From: Methanoculleus frigidifontis
GTDB taxonomy: Archaea > Halobacteriota > Methanomicrobia > Methanomicrobiales > Methanoculleaceae
Length of the DNA stretch: 64,000 bases
Direction: 5' to 3'
Assembly: GCF_030464345.1 (NCBI RefSeq)
Contig: NZ_VCYH01000010.1
Span: 37,729-101,728 of the forward strand
Shown: positions 35,298 to 42,791 of the stretch, piece after piece
Layout: each line of letters starts with the position of its first letter
Position numbering within the stretch: position 1 is the stretch's first letter
Made by a program: the position numbers and the translations under genes
Notes under the pieces: model-generated
Told to the model about the DNA's origin: nothing
Database searches by the model: none
The model's input: the letters and a program-made list of their open reading frames with translations, nothing else

Positions 35298-36182
35298 ATG
35301 CCCGCCCATGCTCACGACGACCGGAGCGAGCGGAATATCAGGACTGCCTTCTTTCTGAACCTCGCGTTCACGCTTTTTGAGTTCGTCGGCGGGGCATACA
35401 CCGGCAGCCTGGCCATCACCGCCGATGCGCTGCACGACCTCGGCGACTCCTTCGCGCTCGGGCTCTCCTGGTTCTTCGAGCGCGTTGCCCGGCGGGAGCG
35501 CACGCCCCTCTTCTCGTACGGCTACCGGCGCTTCTCGCTCCTGGCCGCCCTGATCAACGCCGTCATCCTGGTCACCGGTTCGATAGTCATCCTTGCCGGA
35601 GCAATTCCCCGGATATTTGAACCCAGCATGCCGGACGCTGCCGGAATGTTCGTCTTTGCCCTGATCGGCATCGCCGCGAACGGGCTTGCGGCGCTCCGCG
35701 TCCGGGGCGGGGCGACCCTCAACGAACGGGTCGTCGCCTGGCACCTCCTGGAGGACGTCATGGGCTGGGTGGCGGTGCTGGTGGTGAGCATCGTCCTGCT
35801 CTTTTGGGAGATCCCGGTGCTCGATCCCGTCCTCGCGGTGCTCATCGCCCTCTTCGTCCTCTGGAACGTCGGGAAGAACCTCCGCCAGACGGTGGTGATC
35901 TTTCTGCAGGGCGTTCCGCCGACGATCACCATCGGAACCGTCCGGGAGGCGCTCACCGCCATCAACGGCGGCAGGAGCATCCACGACACCCACCTCTGGT
36001 CGCTCGACGGCGAGCACCACATCCTGACCACCCATATCGTGGTAGCGGGCGGGGGCGGTTACGGCGCAATGCGGGAGATCAAATGCAGGGCGAAGGAGGC
36101 GGCGGCAGGTCTCGGGATCAGCCACGCAACGATCGAGATCGAGCAGGAGGGAGAGGGATGCCCGGTCGCCGGGGGGTACTAG
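35298..36182 (+). CDS. Cation diffusion facilitator (CDF) metal transporter
   Basis: 294 residues. Six-helix CDF core: NLAFTLFEFVGGAYTGSLAITADALHDLGDSFALGL carries the helix-2 metal site (His and Asp spaced HDxxD), and RVVAWHLLEDVMGWVAVL carries the helix-5 partner (His, then Asp four residues later). A C-terminal cytoplasmic domain (IHDTHLWSLDGEHHILTTHIVV) with several His follows. It exports Zn2+ or related divalent ions in exchange for H+. The HxxxD on both helices suggests Zn2+ selectivity by family rules. Confidence 0.9.
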   Translation: MPAHAHDDRSERNIRTAFFLNLAFTLFEFVGGAYTGSLAITADALHDLGDSFALGLSWFFERVARRERTPLFSYGYRRFSLLAALINAVILVTGSIVILAGAIPRIFEPSMPDAAGMFVFALIGIAANGLAALRVRGGATLNERVVAWHLLEDVMGWVAVLVVSIVLLFWEIPVLDPVLAVLIALFVLWNVGKNLRQTVVIFLQGVPPTITIGTVREALTAINGGRSIHDTHLWSLDGEHHILTTHIVVAGGGGYGAMREIKCRAKEAAAGLGISHATIEIEQEGEGCPVAGGY

Positions 36183-36274
36183 CGGGCTGGATATTCACAT
36201 GAGGATTGAACATTCAACGACGAAACTAATTTCAGGGGCGCGGGTCACCTCTCCGTGAGAGCGGGAGCTCGTGG

Positions 36275-36526
36275 ATGGCATCAGGACGACACAATGAGGA
36301 TCTGCGGTCAGGTTCTGAGAGAGAAGCCCTCGCCATCTCCCGGGTATCCGTGACTGCGAAGTCTCCCGGGGTGCGCGTGAGGCTGGAAGAGGAGGTGCAC
36401 AGGCAGGAGCGGCAGATCTGTTCTTCCTGCGAGTACTACGATGCCGACCGCAGGTACTGTACCTATCTCCAGCTGCCCGCCCCGCTTCTTTTCACCTGCC
36501 CGTTGAACCTGAACGCCCCGAAGTGA
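36275..36526 (+). CDS. Small Cys-containing protein, unknown
   Basis: 83 residues. The C-terminal half has CSSCEYYDADRRYCTYL and, later, LFTCPLN: four Cys spaced CxxC-x9-C-x13-C, suggestive of a small metal site. The N-terminal half has no recognisable family and the true start may be an internal GTG (at about 36348 or 36395, the latter after GAAGAGGAG). No neighbour clarifies the role. Confidence 0.5.
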   Translation: MASGRHNEDLRSGSEREALAISRVSVTAKSPGVRVRLEEEVHRQERQICSSCEYYDADRRYCTYLQLPAPLLFTCPLNLNAPK

Positions 36527-36870
36527 CCGATATATCAGCCGTCCGAGCCGCGGAGAGGAGACGGGCATGCGGCCGATGCCCGCCCGGCGGCGCAGCGGCG
36601 GCTCCGGCACGCAAAGAACCCGGAAGAGCGAAAAAAGCGATAGAAACGCGGCAGAAGGTCTGCAATGGCAGACCGGAGGAGCGGAACGGTTCGCGATTCC
36701 GGGGGACGACGCCTTCGTCGTGAATAATCGAACCGTTGAGGCTTGACGAAGAGCCGGGGTTTTCGGAGGGAGACCGGCCACGGGAGGCAGACGGAAATCC
36801 CTCCGCGTGCAGAGGAGGCATGGGCATCCGGGGAGGAGGCGAAGCAGCCACTGCAGGAAGAACGAAGGGT

Positions 36871-36898
36871 CGAAGGCTCCGGCATGCCGGAGCCTTCG
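36871..36898. repeat. Perfect 28-bp palindrome
   Basis: CGAAGGCTCCGGCA is directly followed by its own reverse complement (14 + 14 bases, no loop). In RNA it would form a strong hairpin with a tight turn. It lies just before the degenerate DUF2795 sequence and might be a terminator, a regulator site or a recombination scar. Confidence 0.85.
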
Positions 36899-36939
36899 AC
36901 GGCGACAGCATATGCGACGATGGCGGGCGAGGACCGGCG

Positions 36940-37122
36940 ACCGGGGCATATCCGGCAGGAAAGAACGACCTCATCGATCAGGCAAAGAAGAACGATGCTC
37001 CCCCGGAGGTCATCGACGTGCTTGAGCGGTTCGGCGGGGAGGAGTGCCGCTCGCCTACAGAGGTGAGTCAGGAGTTCGACAGGGTTGCCGAACAATCTTT
37101 TTCCTGCTTCCTGCCACCGTAA
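36940..37122 (+). pseudogene. Degenerate DUF2795 gene fragment
   Basis: The frame reads AYPAGKNDLIDQAKKNDAPPEVIDVLERFGG followed by CRSPTEVSQEFDRV. This matches the YPASRQDLINHAKKNNADQDVISVLGEM and SAADVSKAIGQ parts of the intact protein at 4292. The expected first helix (VQKYLKGVD-like) is not in frame upstream: the bases before it encode unrelated Gly/Arg-rich residues. The open frame runs back to 36736, so an unusual fusion protein cannot be excluded, but loss of the N-terminus is more likely. Confidence 0.5.
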
Positions 37123-37162
37123 CCTATACGATGCCGGGTGTCCGAAGAGCAGGTGAGCGGCT

Positions 37163-37867
37163 ATGTCCCGGCAGCGGAACTGCTACAACCTGCACGTGAC
37201 GGTCTTCGACCGCGACGTCAGCGAGATTGCCAGGCGCACTGCGGGAGCGTTCCGGCTTGGCCACCGGGTCCAGTGGTATCCGCACGTGACCGTTCTGAGC
37301 CACTTCCGGCTGCGCCCGGGCGTCCCCGAGGAACGCCTGCTGCAGAGCATTGCAGAGCGGGCACGCCCTTTTGCGTTCCTTCCGCTGACGATCGACGGAT
37401 TTTTCCTGCTCGCCAACCACCGTGACGGGAATTACGCAATCGCCCACCGGGTCATTCCCTCCGGAGACTTTACCGCGTTCTGGCATCCCCTCGCAGAAGA
37501 CCTCTTCCATTACCGGCTCTTCCCGCCGGGTGCACCCATCGCCCGGGCGGAGAACACGACCGATATCTACCCGGAGAAGAAGTCGCTGCATATCACCATC
37601 GCCCGTTACCTCTGCCGGGACGAGGCGGACGCCCTCTGGCAGGCGATGCAGAACCACCCCCGGATTCAGCCGCTTGCGAGGACCGTCGACGTGCTGCGGC
37701 TCACACTGGGCAGAAACATGCGCATCCATGCCGAGTACGACCTTCCCCGGAGAACATGGCTTTTTGGCGAGGAGATATTCTCGCGGCTCGAATGGGCGAA
37801 GACGGCCGATGCCTACGAGGAGCAGAGAACGCCGCCGGGTTTCGTCCCCGACCGGGACGGATGCTGA
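37163..37867 (+). CDS. 2H phosphoesterase superfamily protein (2'-5' RNA ligase-like)
   Basis: 234 residues. Two HxTx motifs, PHVTVLSHF (~residue 40) and LHITIARYL (~residue 142), are placed about 100 residues apart, as in 2'-5' RNA ligases and cyclic phosphodiesterases. The family opens or forms 2',5' or cyclic phosphate bonds in RNA or nucleotides; the actual substrate is not known. It starts at ATG 37163 after GAGCAGGTGAG and is followed by a small charged protein on the same strand. Confidence 0.82.
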   Translation: MSRQRNCYNLHVTVFDRDVSEIARRTAGAFRLGHRVQWYPHVTVLSHFRLRPGVPEERLLQSIAERARPFAFLPLTIDGFFLLANHRDGNYAIAHRVIPSGDFTAFWHPLAEDLFHYRLFPPGAPIARAENTTDIYPEKKSLHITIARYLCRDEADALWQAMQNHPRIQPLARTVDVLRLTLGRNMRIHAEYDLPRRTWLFGEEIFSRLEWAKTADAYEEQRTPPGFVPDRDGC

Positions 37868-37942
37868 TGTTTAAGTATCCCGGAGGCATGATCGTGCCAG
37901 GCCCTGAAAAGCCGGGTCATGTCCAGGAGGGAAGAGGTGCAT

Positions 37943-38155
37943 ATGGCAAAGAAAGAGAAGCGGCCGGATCCGGAGATACCGTTTGAGGAGAAGGGAACCG
38001 ACACCGTCTACAGCCCGGTCCCAAAGGATATCGACGAGCCGCCCATCGAGAGCAATCTGCCGCCGGAAGCGCCGGATATGCAGACCACCCGCGTCGAGAA
38101 GACGATTGCAAAGCACTATCAGAAAAGGACCGGCCGAAAGCGGGAGAAGGAGTAG
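37943..38155 (+). CDS. Small charged protein, unknown
   Basis: 70 residues from the ATG at 37943 (ribosome binding site GGAGGGAAGAGGTG; an in-frame ATG at 37919 is less well placed). It is rich in Lys, Glu, Asp and Pro (PEIPFEEKGTDTVYSPVPKD, IESNLPPEAPD) with a basic tail (KRTGRKREKE), and is probably disordered. No family recognised. It lies 75 bases after the 2H phosphoesterase and may share its transcript. Confidence 0.55.
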   Translation: MAKKEKRPDPEIPFEEKGTDTVYSPVPKDIDEPPIESNLPPEAPDMQTTRVEKTIAKHYQKRTGRKREKE

Positions 38156-38238
38156 CCGGAAGAGCAGGGGAGGGGACGTCCGCAATAGAAGCGGGAAGCC
38201 ATCGATAGCGGATTTCTGTCAGAACCCAGAAAAAAGGA

Positions 38239-39531
38239 TCATTTGGGCTTGTAGTGCCCCCACTTCTCGAGAGCGGCACGGAGCTCGGGGGCTTTTGCTG
38301 CCTTCTCCTCGAGCGTCTCGCCGTCTCTCCAGGCCTCGATCGCTTGCATGGTGGCCTCCGCGCCCGCCCGGGTGCCTTGCGGATGCCCGTGGATGCCGCC
38401 GCTGACGAGCAGGACGAGCTCGGTGCCGTAGATATCGAGGACGTCCGGGACCAGCCCGGGGTGGAGCCCGCCGGACGAGACCGGGAACGCACTCCTGATG
38501 TCTCCCCAGTCCTGCTCGAGCGCCGTCTTCTCCACCGCGCCGACGCGGCGTTCGCGGAGCATATCCGCAAGCAGCCTCGCCTCCTCCTTTGTGCCGACGA
38601 GTTTTCCGACGGCGGTGCCGGTGTGGATCTGGCTCACGCCGATGAGGCGCATGAGCTTTGCCAGGAACAGCATCGTCATCCCGTGCTTCGGATCCCGATC
38701 GAAGGCCGCGTGCATCGCCCGGTGAGCGTGGATCGCAAGCCCGAGGTCGGAGCAGTAGTCGCGCATGGTCGCCACAGCGGCGGTTCCCGCGACCACGACG
38801 TCGATCATGGCGTAGTTCCAGCCGTTCTCGGCCAGCAGATCGGCCCGCTTCTTCATCGTCTCGGTGTCGGCGCTGATGTTGATGAACGCCGACTTTCTCT
38901 CGCCGGTGAGGTTCTCGGCCTTATCGCGCAGCTTCGTGAGCAGGGCGACCCGGTCATCGAACCGGTTGAACGGCATGGACGTCAGGTTCTCGTCGTCCTT
39001 CACGAAGTCGAACCCGCCCATCCAGGTCTCGAACCCGACCTCTGCGTGCTCCTCTGCAGAGAACCCGACCTTCGGTTTCGGCACCGCACCGGTGAGCGGC
39101 CTGCCACGGGCCCGCATCATGGTGCGGATCCCCTCCATCCCGAAGTGCGGGCCTTTAAAATGCTGAAGATAGGCGGGCGGGAACGAGGCGTCGATGAGGC
39201 GCAGGTTCGCGAGCGCCTTCATCCCGAAGATGTTTCCGGCGATGCCGCTTAAGAGCTGCACCGCGTTCCCCTCCTCCCAGAGTGCCAGCGGGTAGGCAAT
39301 CTTCACGTAATTCCCGTCGATCTCAAACGCCTTCGCCTGCAGGTCCCGCATCCGCGGCGGCAGGGTGTGCAGGGTCGTCCATGTCCCGGTCGAGCTCTCC
39401 GAGGCTATCCGGCCGACCGCCTCCTCTCTGCTGATGCCTTCGGCAGGTTCGAAGTAAAAGAGAGCAACGAGTTCATCCGCTGCAGGCTCGTGCTCAAGGT
39501 CGACAAATTCCTGGTACCAGTCAATCGCCAT
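38239..39531 (-). CDS. rbcL: Ribulose-bisphosphate carboxylase, form III
   Basis: 430 residues, the usual form III length. N-terminal start MAIDWYQEFVDLEHEP. Catalytic features are KPKVGFSAEEHAEVGFE (substrate Lys), GGFDFVKDDENLTSMPFNRF (carbamylated Lys with metal Asp-Glu), HAHRAMHAAF, HTGTAVGKLVGTKEE (mobile loop 6) and LVSGGIHGHPQG. Archaeal form III enzymes act in AMP/nucleoside salvage, or with phosphoribulokinase in the reductive hexulose-phosphate path shown in Methanospirillum. Neither partner gene is in this window. The gene is alone on the minus strand with about 180 bases upstream. Confidence 0.95.
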   Translation of the reverse strand: MAIDWYQEFVDLEHEPAADELVALFYFEPAEGISREEAVGRIASESSTGTWTTLHTLPPRMRDLQAKAFEIDGNYVKIAYPLALWEEGNAVQLLSGIAGNIFGMKALANLRLIDASFPPAYLQHFKGPHFGMEGIRTMMRARGRPLTGAVPKPKVGFSAEEHAEVGFETWMGGFDFVKDDENLTSMPFNRFDDRVALLTKLRDKAENLTGERKSAFINISADTETMKKRADLLAENGWNYAMIDVVVAGTAAVATMRDYCSDLGLAIHAHRAMHAAFDRDPKHGMTMLFLAKLMRLIGVSQIHTGTAVGKLVGTKEEARLLADMLRERRVGAVEKTALEQDWGDIRSAFPVSSGGLHPGLVPDVLDIYGTELVLLVSGGIHGHPQGTRAGAEATMQAIEAWRDGETLEEKAAKAPELRAALEKWGHYKPK

Positions 39532-39710
39532 ACTACCACTCACATGAAACACGAGCGCAAAGGTGAAAAACCTTCCACCCATGCCCATGCACACGAAGGG
39601 CTGCAGCACCGGGCTCCGGTCTCGGCAGAGATGCGGACGGAACGTCGGACAGATGATTGGGGATCCTGATGGCAGGCATCGCGGAGAGAAGGTCTGCAGG
39701 GATCGGGCGC

Positions 39711-40838
39711 TCACCCGTCGACCCGGATCCCGTAGTAGTTGACCAGGTTCCGCCACCGGCCGTAGTGATACGGATCGAGGGACGAACCCATTGCCTGCAG
39801 TGAGTTCCACTCCTTTGCGTCCTGGTACTCCTTCCAGATGCAGTCGAAGGAGGCGCCGTCCGCGATCGCGACCACGACGGGATCGGATGTCAGATGGATA
39901 CCGCCGTCGAACTCGCCCTCTGCATCGGTCGGGATGCTCGGGGCGGTGCTCTCGATGAAGGCGTACCCGGAGCCTTTGTAGGCGTACTTCGCCGGCACCT
40001 TTATTCCCGCAGCCATATGGGCTTCGTCTTCAAAGAGGAAGACAGCGGAGCCGTATCCCAGCTCACCGAGCAGGAGTGCCAGGAGAAGCGCCTTTTCATC
40101 GCAGTCGCCGTTGTTGTGGTAGAGGACGTGATAGGGATACTTAGCGAACGTATCATGGGGGTAATCCTTATACGGGATGTGCTGGACCATGCTGATCGCA
40201 ACCCTGACCCGGTCGTCGTCGGTCTCTGCCGATGCCCGGATGTTCTCGACCAGACTCCGGAGGTACGTCCTCTGGACGCTGCTTGCGACATACTGCCGGT
40301 AATGATCCTCATAGGTGTCATAGTCTTTCGGGTACTGTGACGAGAAGTACTCGGAAACACCCGTGTACGCATCGAAACCGACCAGGCCCGGCCTTCCCTT
40401 CAACCGGTACGGGTACTGGAGGGAGACCGGGCCGGTCTCCAGATCGGCTGCGGCCATCTGCGGGTCATCCGCCTGCAGGTGCCCTGCGGGGCTACCCGGA
40501 TCCAGAAGACCTCCGGCAAACGAGAGAATAGCACCCCCGAACACGGCGATACAGCAGACGGCGAGGACGATTGCAGCAGGGAGCAGAGCCTTCCGGGCGA
40601 GACCGGCGGTCCGCCCGGAACCCGGCTGCTTCAGCTTTTGATAGTAATGTGCATGTATCTGCCCCGCTTCGCCCTTCTCAAACCAGACACGATAGTCGAC
40701 CGCCTCCCCGGGAAAGTTTACCACTTCTCCGTAGGGGCGGGACTGCTGCTCTCCGAACCAGGACGCCGTGTCCTGCAGAACCCATTGCGGCGGATCTGCG
40801 ATCTCCTGCCACCCTCTCCAGTCACCTTCCCGCTGCAT
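39711..40838 (-). CDS. Transglutaminase-like membrane protein
   Basis: 375 residues. A cytoplasmic N-terminal ~80 residues with several Trp (WRGWQEIADPPQWVL) is followed by a transmembrane helix (~85-110, ALLPAAIVLAVCCIAVFGGAIL) and an outside domain. That domain has NNGDCDEKALLLALLLGELGYG (transglutaminase-like Cys) and EDEAHMAAGI (His), which gives a papain-like Cys-His pair; the third residue is probably an Asp in FIESTAPSIPTDAEG. Such proteins may be proteases or peptidoglycan-like cross-linkers; in archaea the role is unknown. Confidence 0.7.
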   Translation of the reverse strand: MQREGDWRGWQEIADPPQWVLQDTASWFGEQQSRPYGEVVNFPGEAVDYRVWFEKGEAGQIHAHYYQKLKQPGSGRTAGLARKALLPAAIVLAVCCIAVFGGAILSFAGGLLDPGSPAGHLQADDPQMAAADLETGPVSLQYPYRLKGRPGLVGFDAYTGVSEYFSSQYPKDYDTYEDHYRQYVASSVQRTYLRSLVENIRASAETDDDRVRVAISMVQHIPYKDYPHDTFAKYPYHVLYHNNGDCDEKALLLALLLGELGYGSAVFLFEDEAHMAAGIKVPAKYAYKGSGYAFIESTAPSIPTDAEGEFDGGIHLTSDPVVVAIADGASFDCIWKEYQDAKEWNSLQAMGSSLDPYHYGRWRNLVNYYGIRVDG

Positions 40839-40934
40839 TGCCGTATGGAGAGATTCACCGAGCAGGAGAAAAAGATTCGTAAACGTTTCTTCAGAGCGCA
40901 GAAGACAAAAGGGTTCGCCCCCGGCAAAGGGACC

Positions 40935-42791
40935 TCACGTCATCTCGTTCTTCCGGAGGAACTCCCGGATCGCACGGGATTCTATCCATCCCTGGTCGAG
41001 CTGCCTGACGATATCGTTGACCCGGCGCACCTGGTCACGGATACTCGCGGCGGTCGCTTCGTCCTCGAGCAGGTCCGCCCGGGCCATGACCACCTGCAGC
41101 GGGTGGCGGATGTGGTCGCCGAGGACGGCAAACTGCTCCATGTTCCGCTCGATCTGGCGGTACGCATCCCGCTTGATCGTCTCCGTCACGATCCTGCCGG
41201 TGACGTCCATCATCTGGATGAGATACCCACGGAACGCTTCGGTCTTCGGGTCGATCACCGGACCGCCGAAGAGATCGACGGCAACGGTTCCGGAACGCAT
41301 CGCCGCGGCGCCGCAGAGCCGCTGCACCTGGTCGGGGTCGAGTGTAACCGTAGCCCGGATCTGCTCTCCCCGCCGGATCCGCTCCCGCACACCCGTCGGG
41401 AACAGGGGGGATTTGAGCAGATCCAGCCGCTCCAGTGCCTCCCGCGAGGGAGCGCCGAACACCCTGAGGCAGGCTGTGTTGGCAGCAACCAGCCGCCCCT
41501 CCGGTGTATAATAGCAGATCCCGATCGGCGATTCATCGAAGATCTGCCGGAACCGCTGTTCGCTCTCCTTCAGTGCGCTCTCTGCCATCTTCCGGTCGGT
41601 GATGTCGCGGATGACGCTTACGTATCCGGCGAAGGTTCCGCCGTAGGCGTAGATCGGCATGCAGCTCTCCTCAACGAAGATCGGCATGCCGCCCGCGTGG
41701 TGGTGGACGGCTTCCCGATGCCCGCTTTCGCCACAGGACGCACCGCATAGATCCGAACCGATGACGTCCGCCACCGGCCGGCCGATCGCCTCATCGGCGC
41801 CGACACCGTACAGCGCCGCGGCGGCCCGGTTCCAGGCCGTGACGACCTGGCGCTCATCGGTCGCGACGATCGCATCGTTCAGCCTGTTGAAGAGCGATGC
41901 GTGGGAGGCGAGATGCTCTTCCATCTCCTTTCTCTCGGTGATATCGGAACCGATCAGCGCGAGTTGGTTCTCCTGCGGCCGGTAGATCAGCAGCGAAAGA
42001 TGCCGCCCGAGAATCTGTGAGTACATCTCAAACTGCTCCGGCTCACCGGTAGCGGCAACCCTGTAAAAGAGCCGGAGCATTGATCTGTTCACCGGAGAAT
42101 ACTCATCGAGCAGGTTTTTGCCGATCAGCTCCCGGGCAGGACGGCCGAGAGCTCTCGCGGCAGCCTCGTTCAGTTCGAGATACCGATACCCGATCGGGGT
42201 TCCCTCCTCATCCCGGAGAATTTCATAGAGAATATACGCTTCGAGCATCCGGCCTGCGAGGAGGCGGAACTTTCGCTCCGCCGTCACGCGGCCGGTGACG
42301 TCGGTGAGCGAGAGGACCAGGCCGGCGACCCTGCCGCCGGCGTCCCGGACGGGCATGAGGCTCCAGTCCCAGTAAGTCACGCCGCGTTCTGGCCGATTCT
42401 CGTAGACAAAAGGCTTTCCGTATACCCGGAACGGCTCGCCGGTCTCGCGCACCCGCTCGAAGATCGCCTGGTTTTCAGCGTTCGGGAAGAGGTCGAAGTG
42501 CTTTTTGCCGATGAGGTCGTCTGCGGCGTATCCGGCTCCTTCTGCATACGCCCGGTTGACCCGGACGAACCGGAACGCACAGTCGAGGTAGGCAAGGTGG
42601 ATATCGGTGCTCTCCATGATCGTCCCGAGAAGCGAGCGTTCCTGCCCGGCACTCCGGTCCCGCCGGACGAGGGCATCGATCCCGTCGCAGAGCCGGGCGA
42701 ATGTCCCGGGATCGACCGAACGTTCGACCTGCTGCAGGTCCTGCGCGAGACGCTGCCGCAGGTCTTCCGATGAGCCGCTGATCCGGGTCAC
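40935..42791 (-). CDS. PAS sensor protein with HisKA-like end but no ATPase domain
   Basis: 618 residues, GTG start overlapping the upstream kinase stop as GTGA, so the two are translated together. An N-terminal helix (~1-50) is followed by four PAS domains (~55-170, 175-290, 300-415, 425-540; for example NAENQAIFERVRETGEPFRV and AWNRAAAALYGVGADEAIGR). The last ~75 residues have QFAVLGDHIRHPLQVVMARADLL and GWIESRAIREFLRKNEMT, as in the proteins at 32685 and 45147. No HATPase follows. It is probably a partner of the full kinase encoded directly upstream. Confidence 0.82.
   Translation of the reverse strand: MTRISGSSEDLRQRLAQDLQQVERSVDPGTFARLCDGIDALVRRDRSAGQERSLLGTIMESTDIHLAYLDCAFRFVRVNRAYAEGAGYAADDLIGKKHFDLFPNAENQAIFERVRETGEPFRVYGKPFVYENRPERGVTYWDWSLMPVRDAGGRVAGLVLSLTDVTGRVTAERKFRLLAGRMLEAYILYEILRDEEGTPIGYRYLELNEAAARALGRPARELIGKNLLDEYSPVNRSMLRLFYRVAATGEPEQFEMYSQILGRHLSLLIYRPQENQLALIGSDITERKEMEEHLASHASLFNRLNDAIVATDERQVVTAWNRAAAALYGVGADEAIGRPVADVIGSDLCGASCGESGHREAVHHHAGGMPIFVEESCMPIYAYGGTFAGYVSVIRDITDRKMAESALKESEQRFRQIFDESPIGICYYTPEGRLVAANTACLRVFGAPSREALERLDLLKSPLFPTGVRERIRRGEQIRATVTLDPDQVQRLCGAAAMRSGTVAVDLFGGPVIDPKTEAFRGYLIQMMDVTGRIVTETIKRDAYRQIERNMEQFAVLGDHIRHPLQVVMARADLLEDEATAASIRDQVRRVNDIVRQLDQGWIESRAIREFLRKNEMT

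Larger units (their letters stand above)
36527..37162. other. Region with a degenerate DUF2795 gene and a perfect palindrome
   Basis: About 635 bases with no intact gene. Bases 36871-36898 are a perfect palindrome. Bases 36940-37122 encode a DUF2795-like piece (see that entry). The rest (36527-36870) shows only overlapping non-similar frames. Confidence 0.6.
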
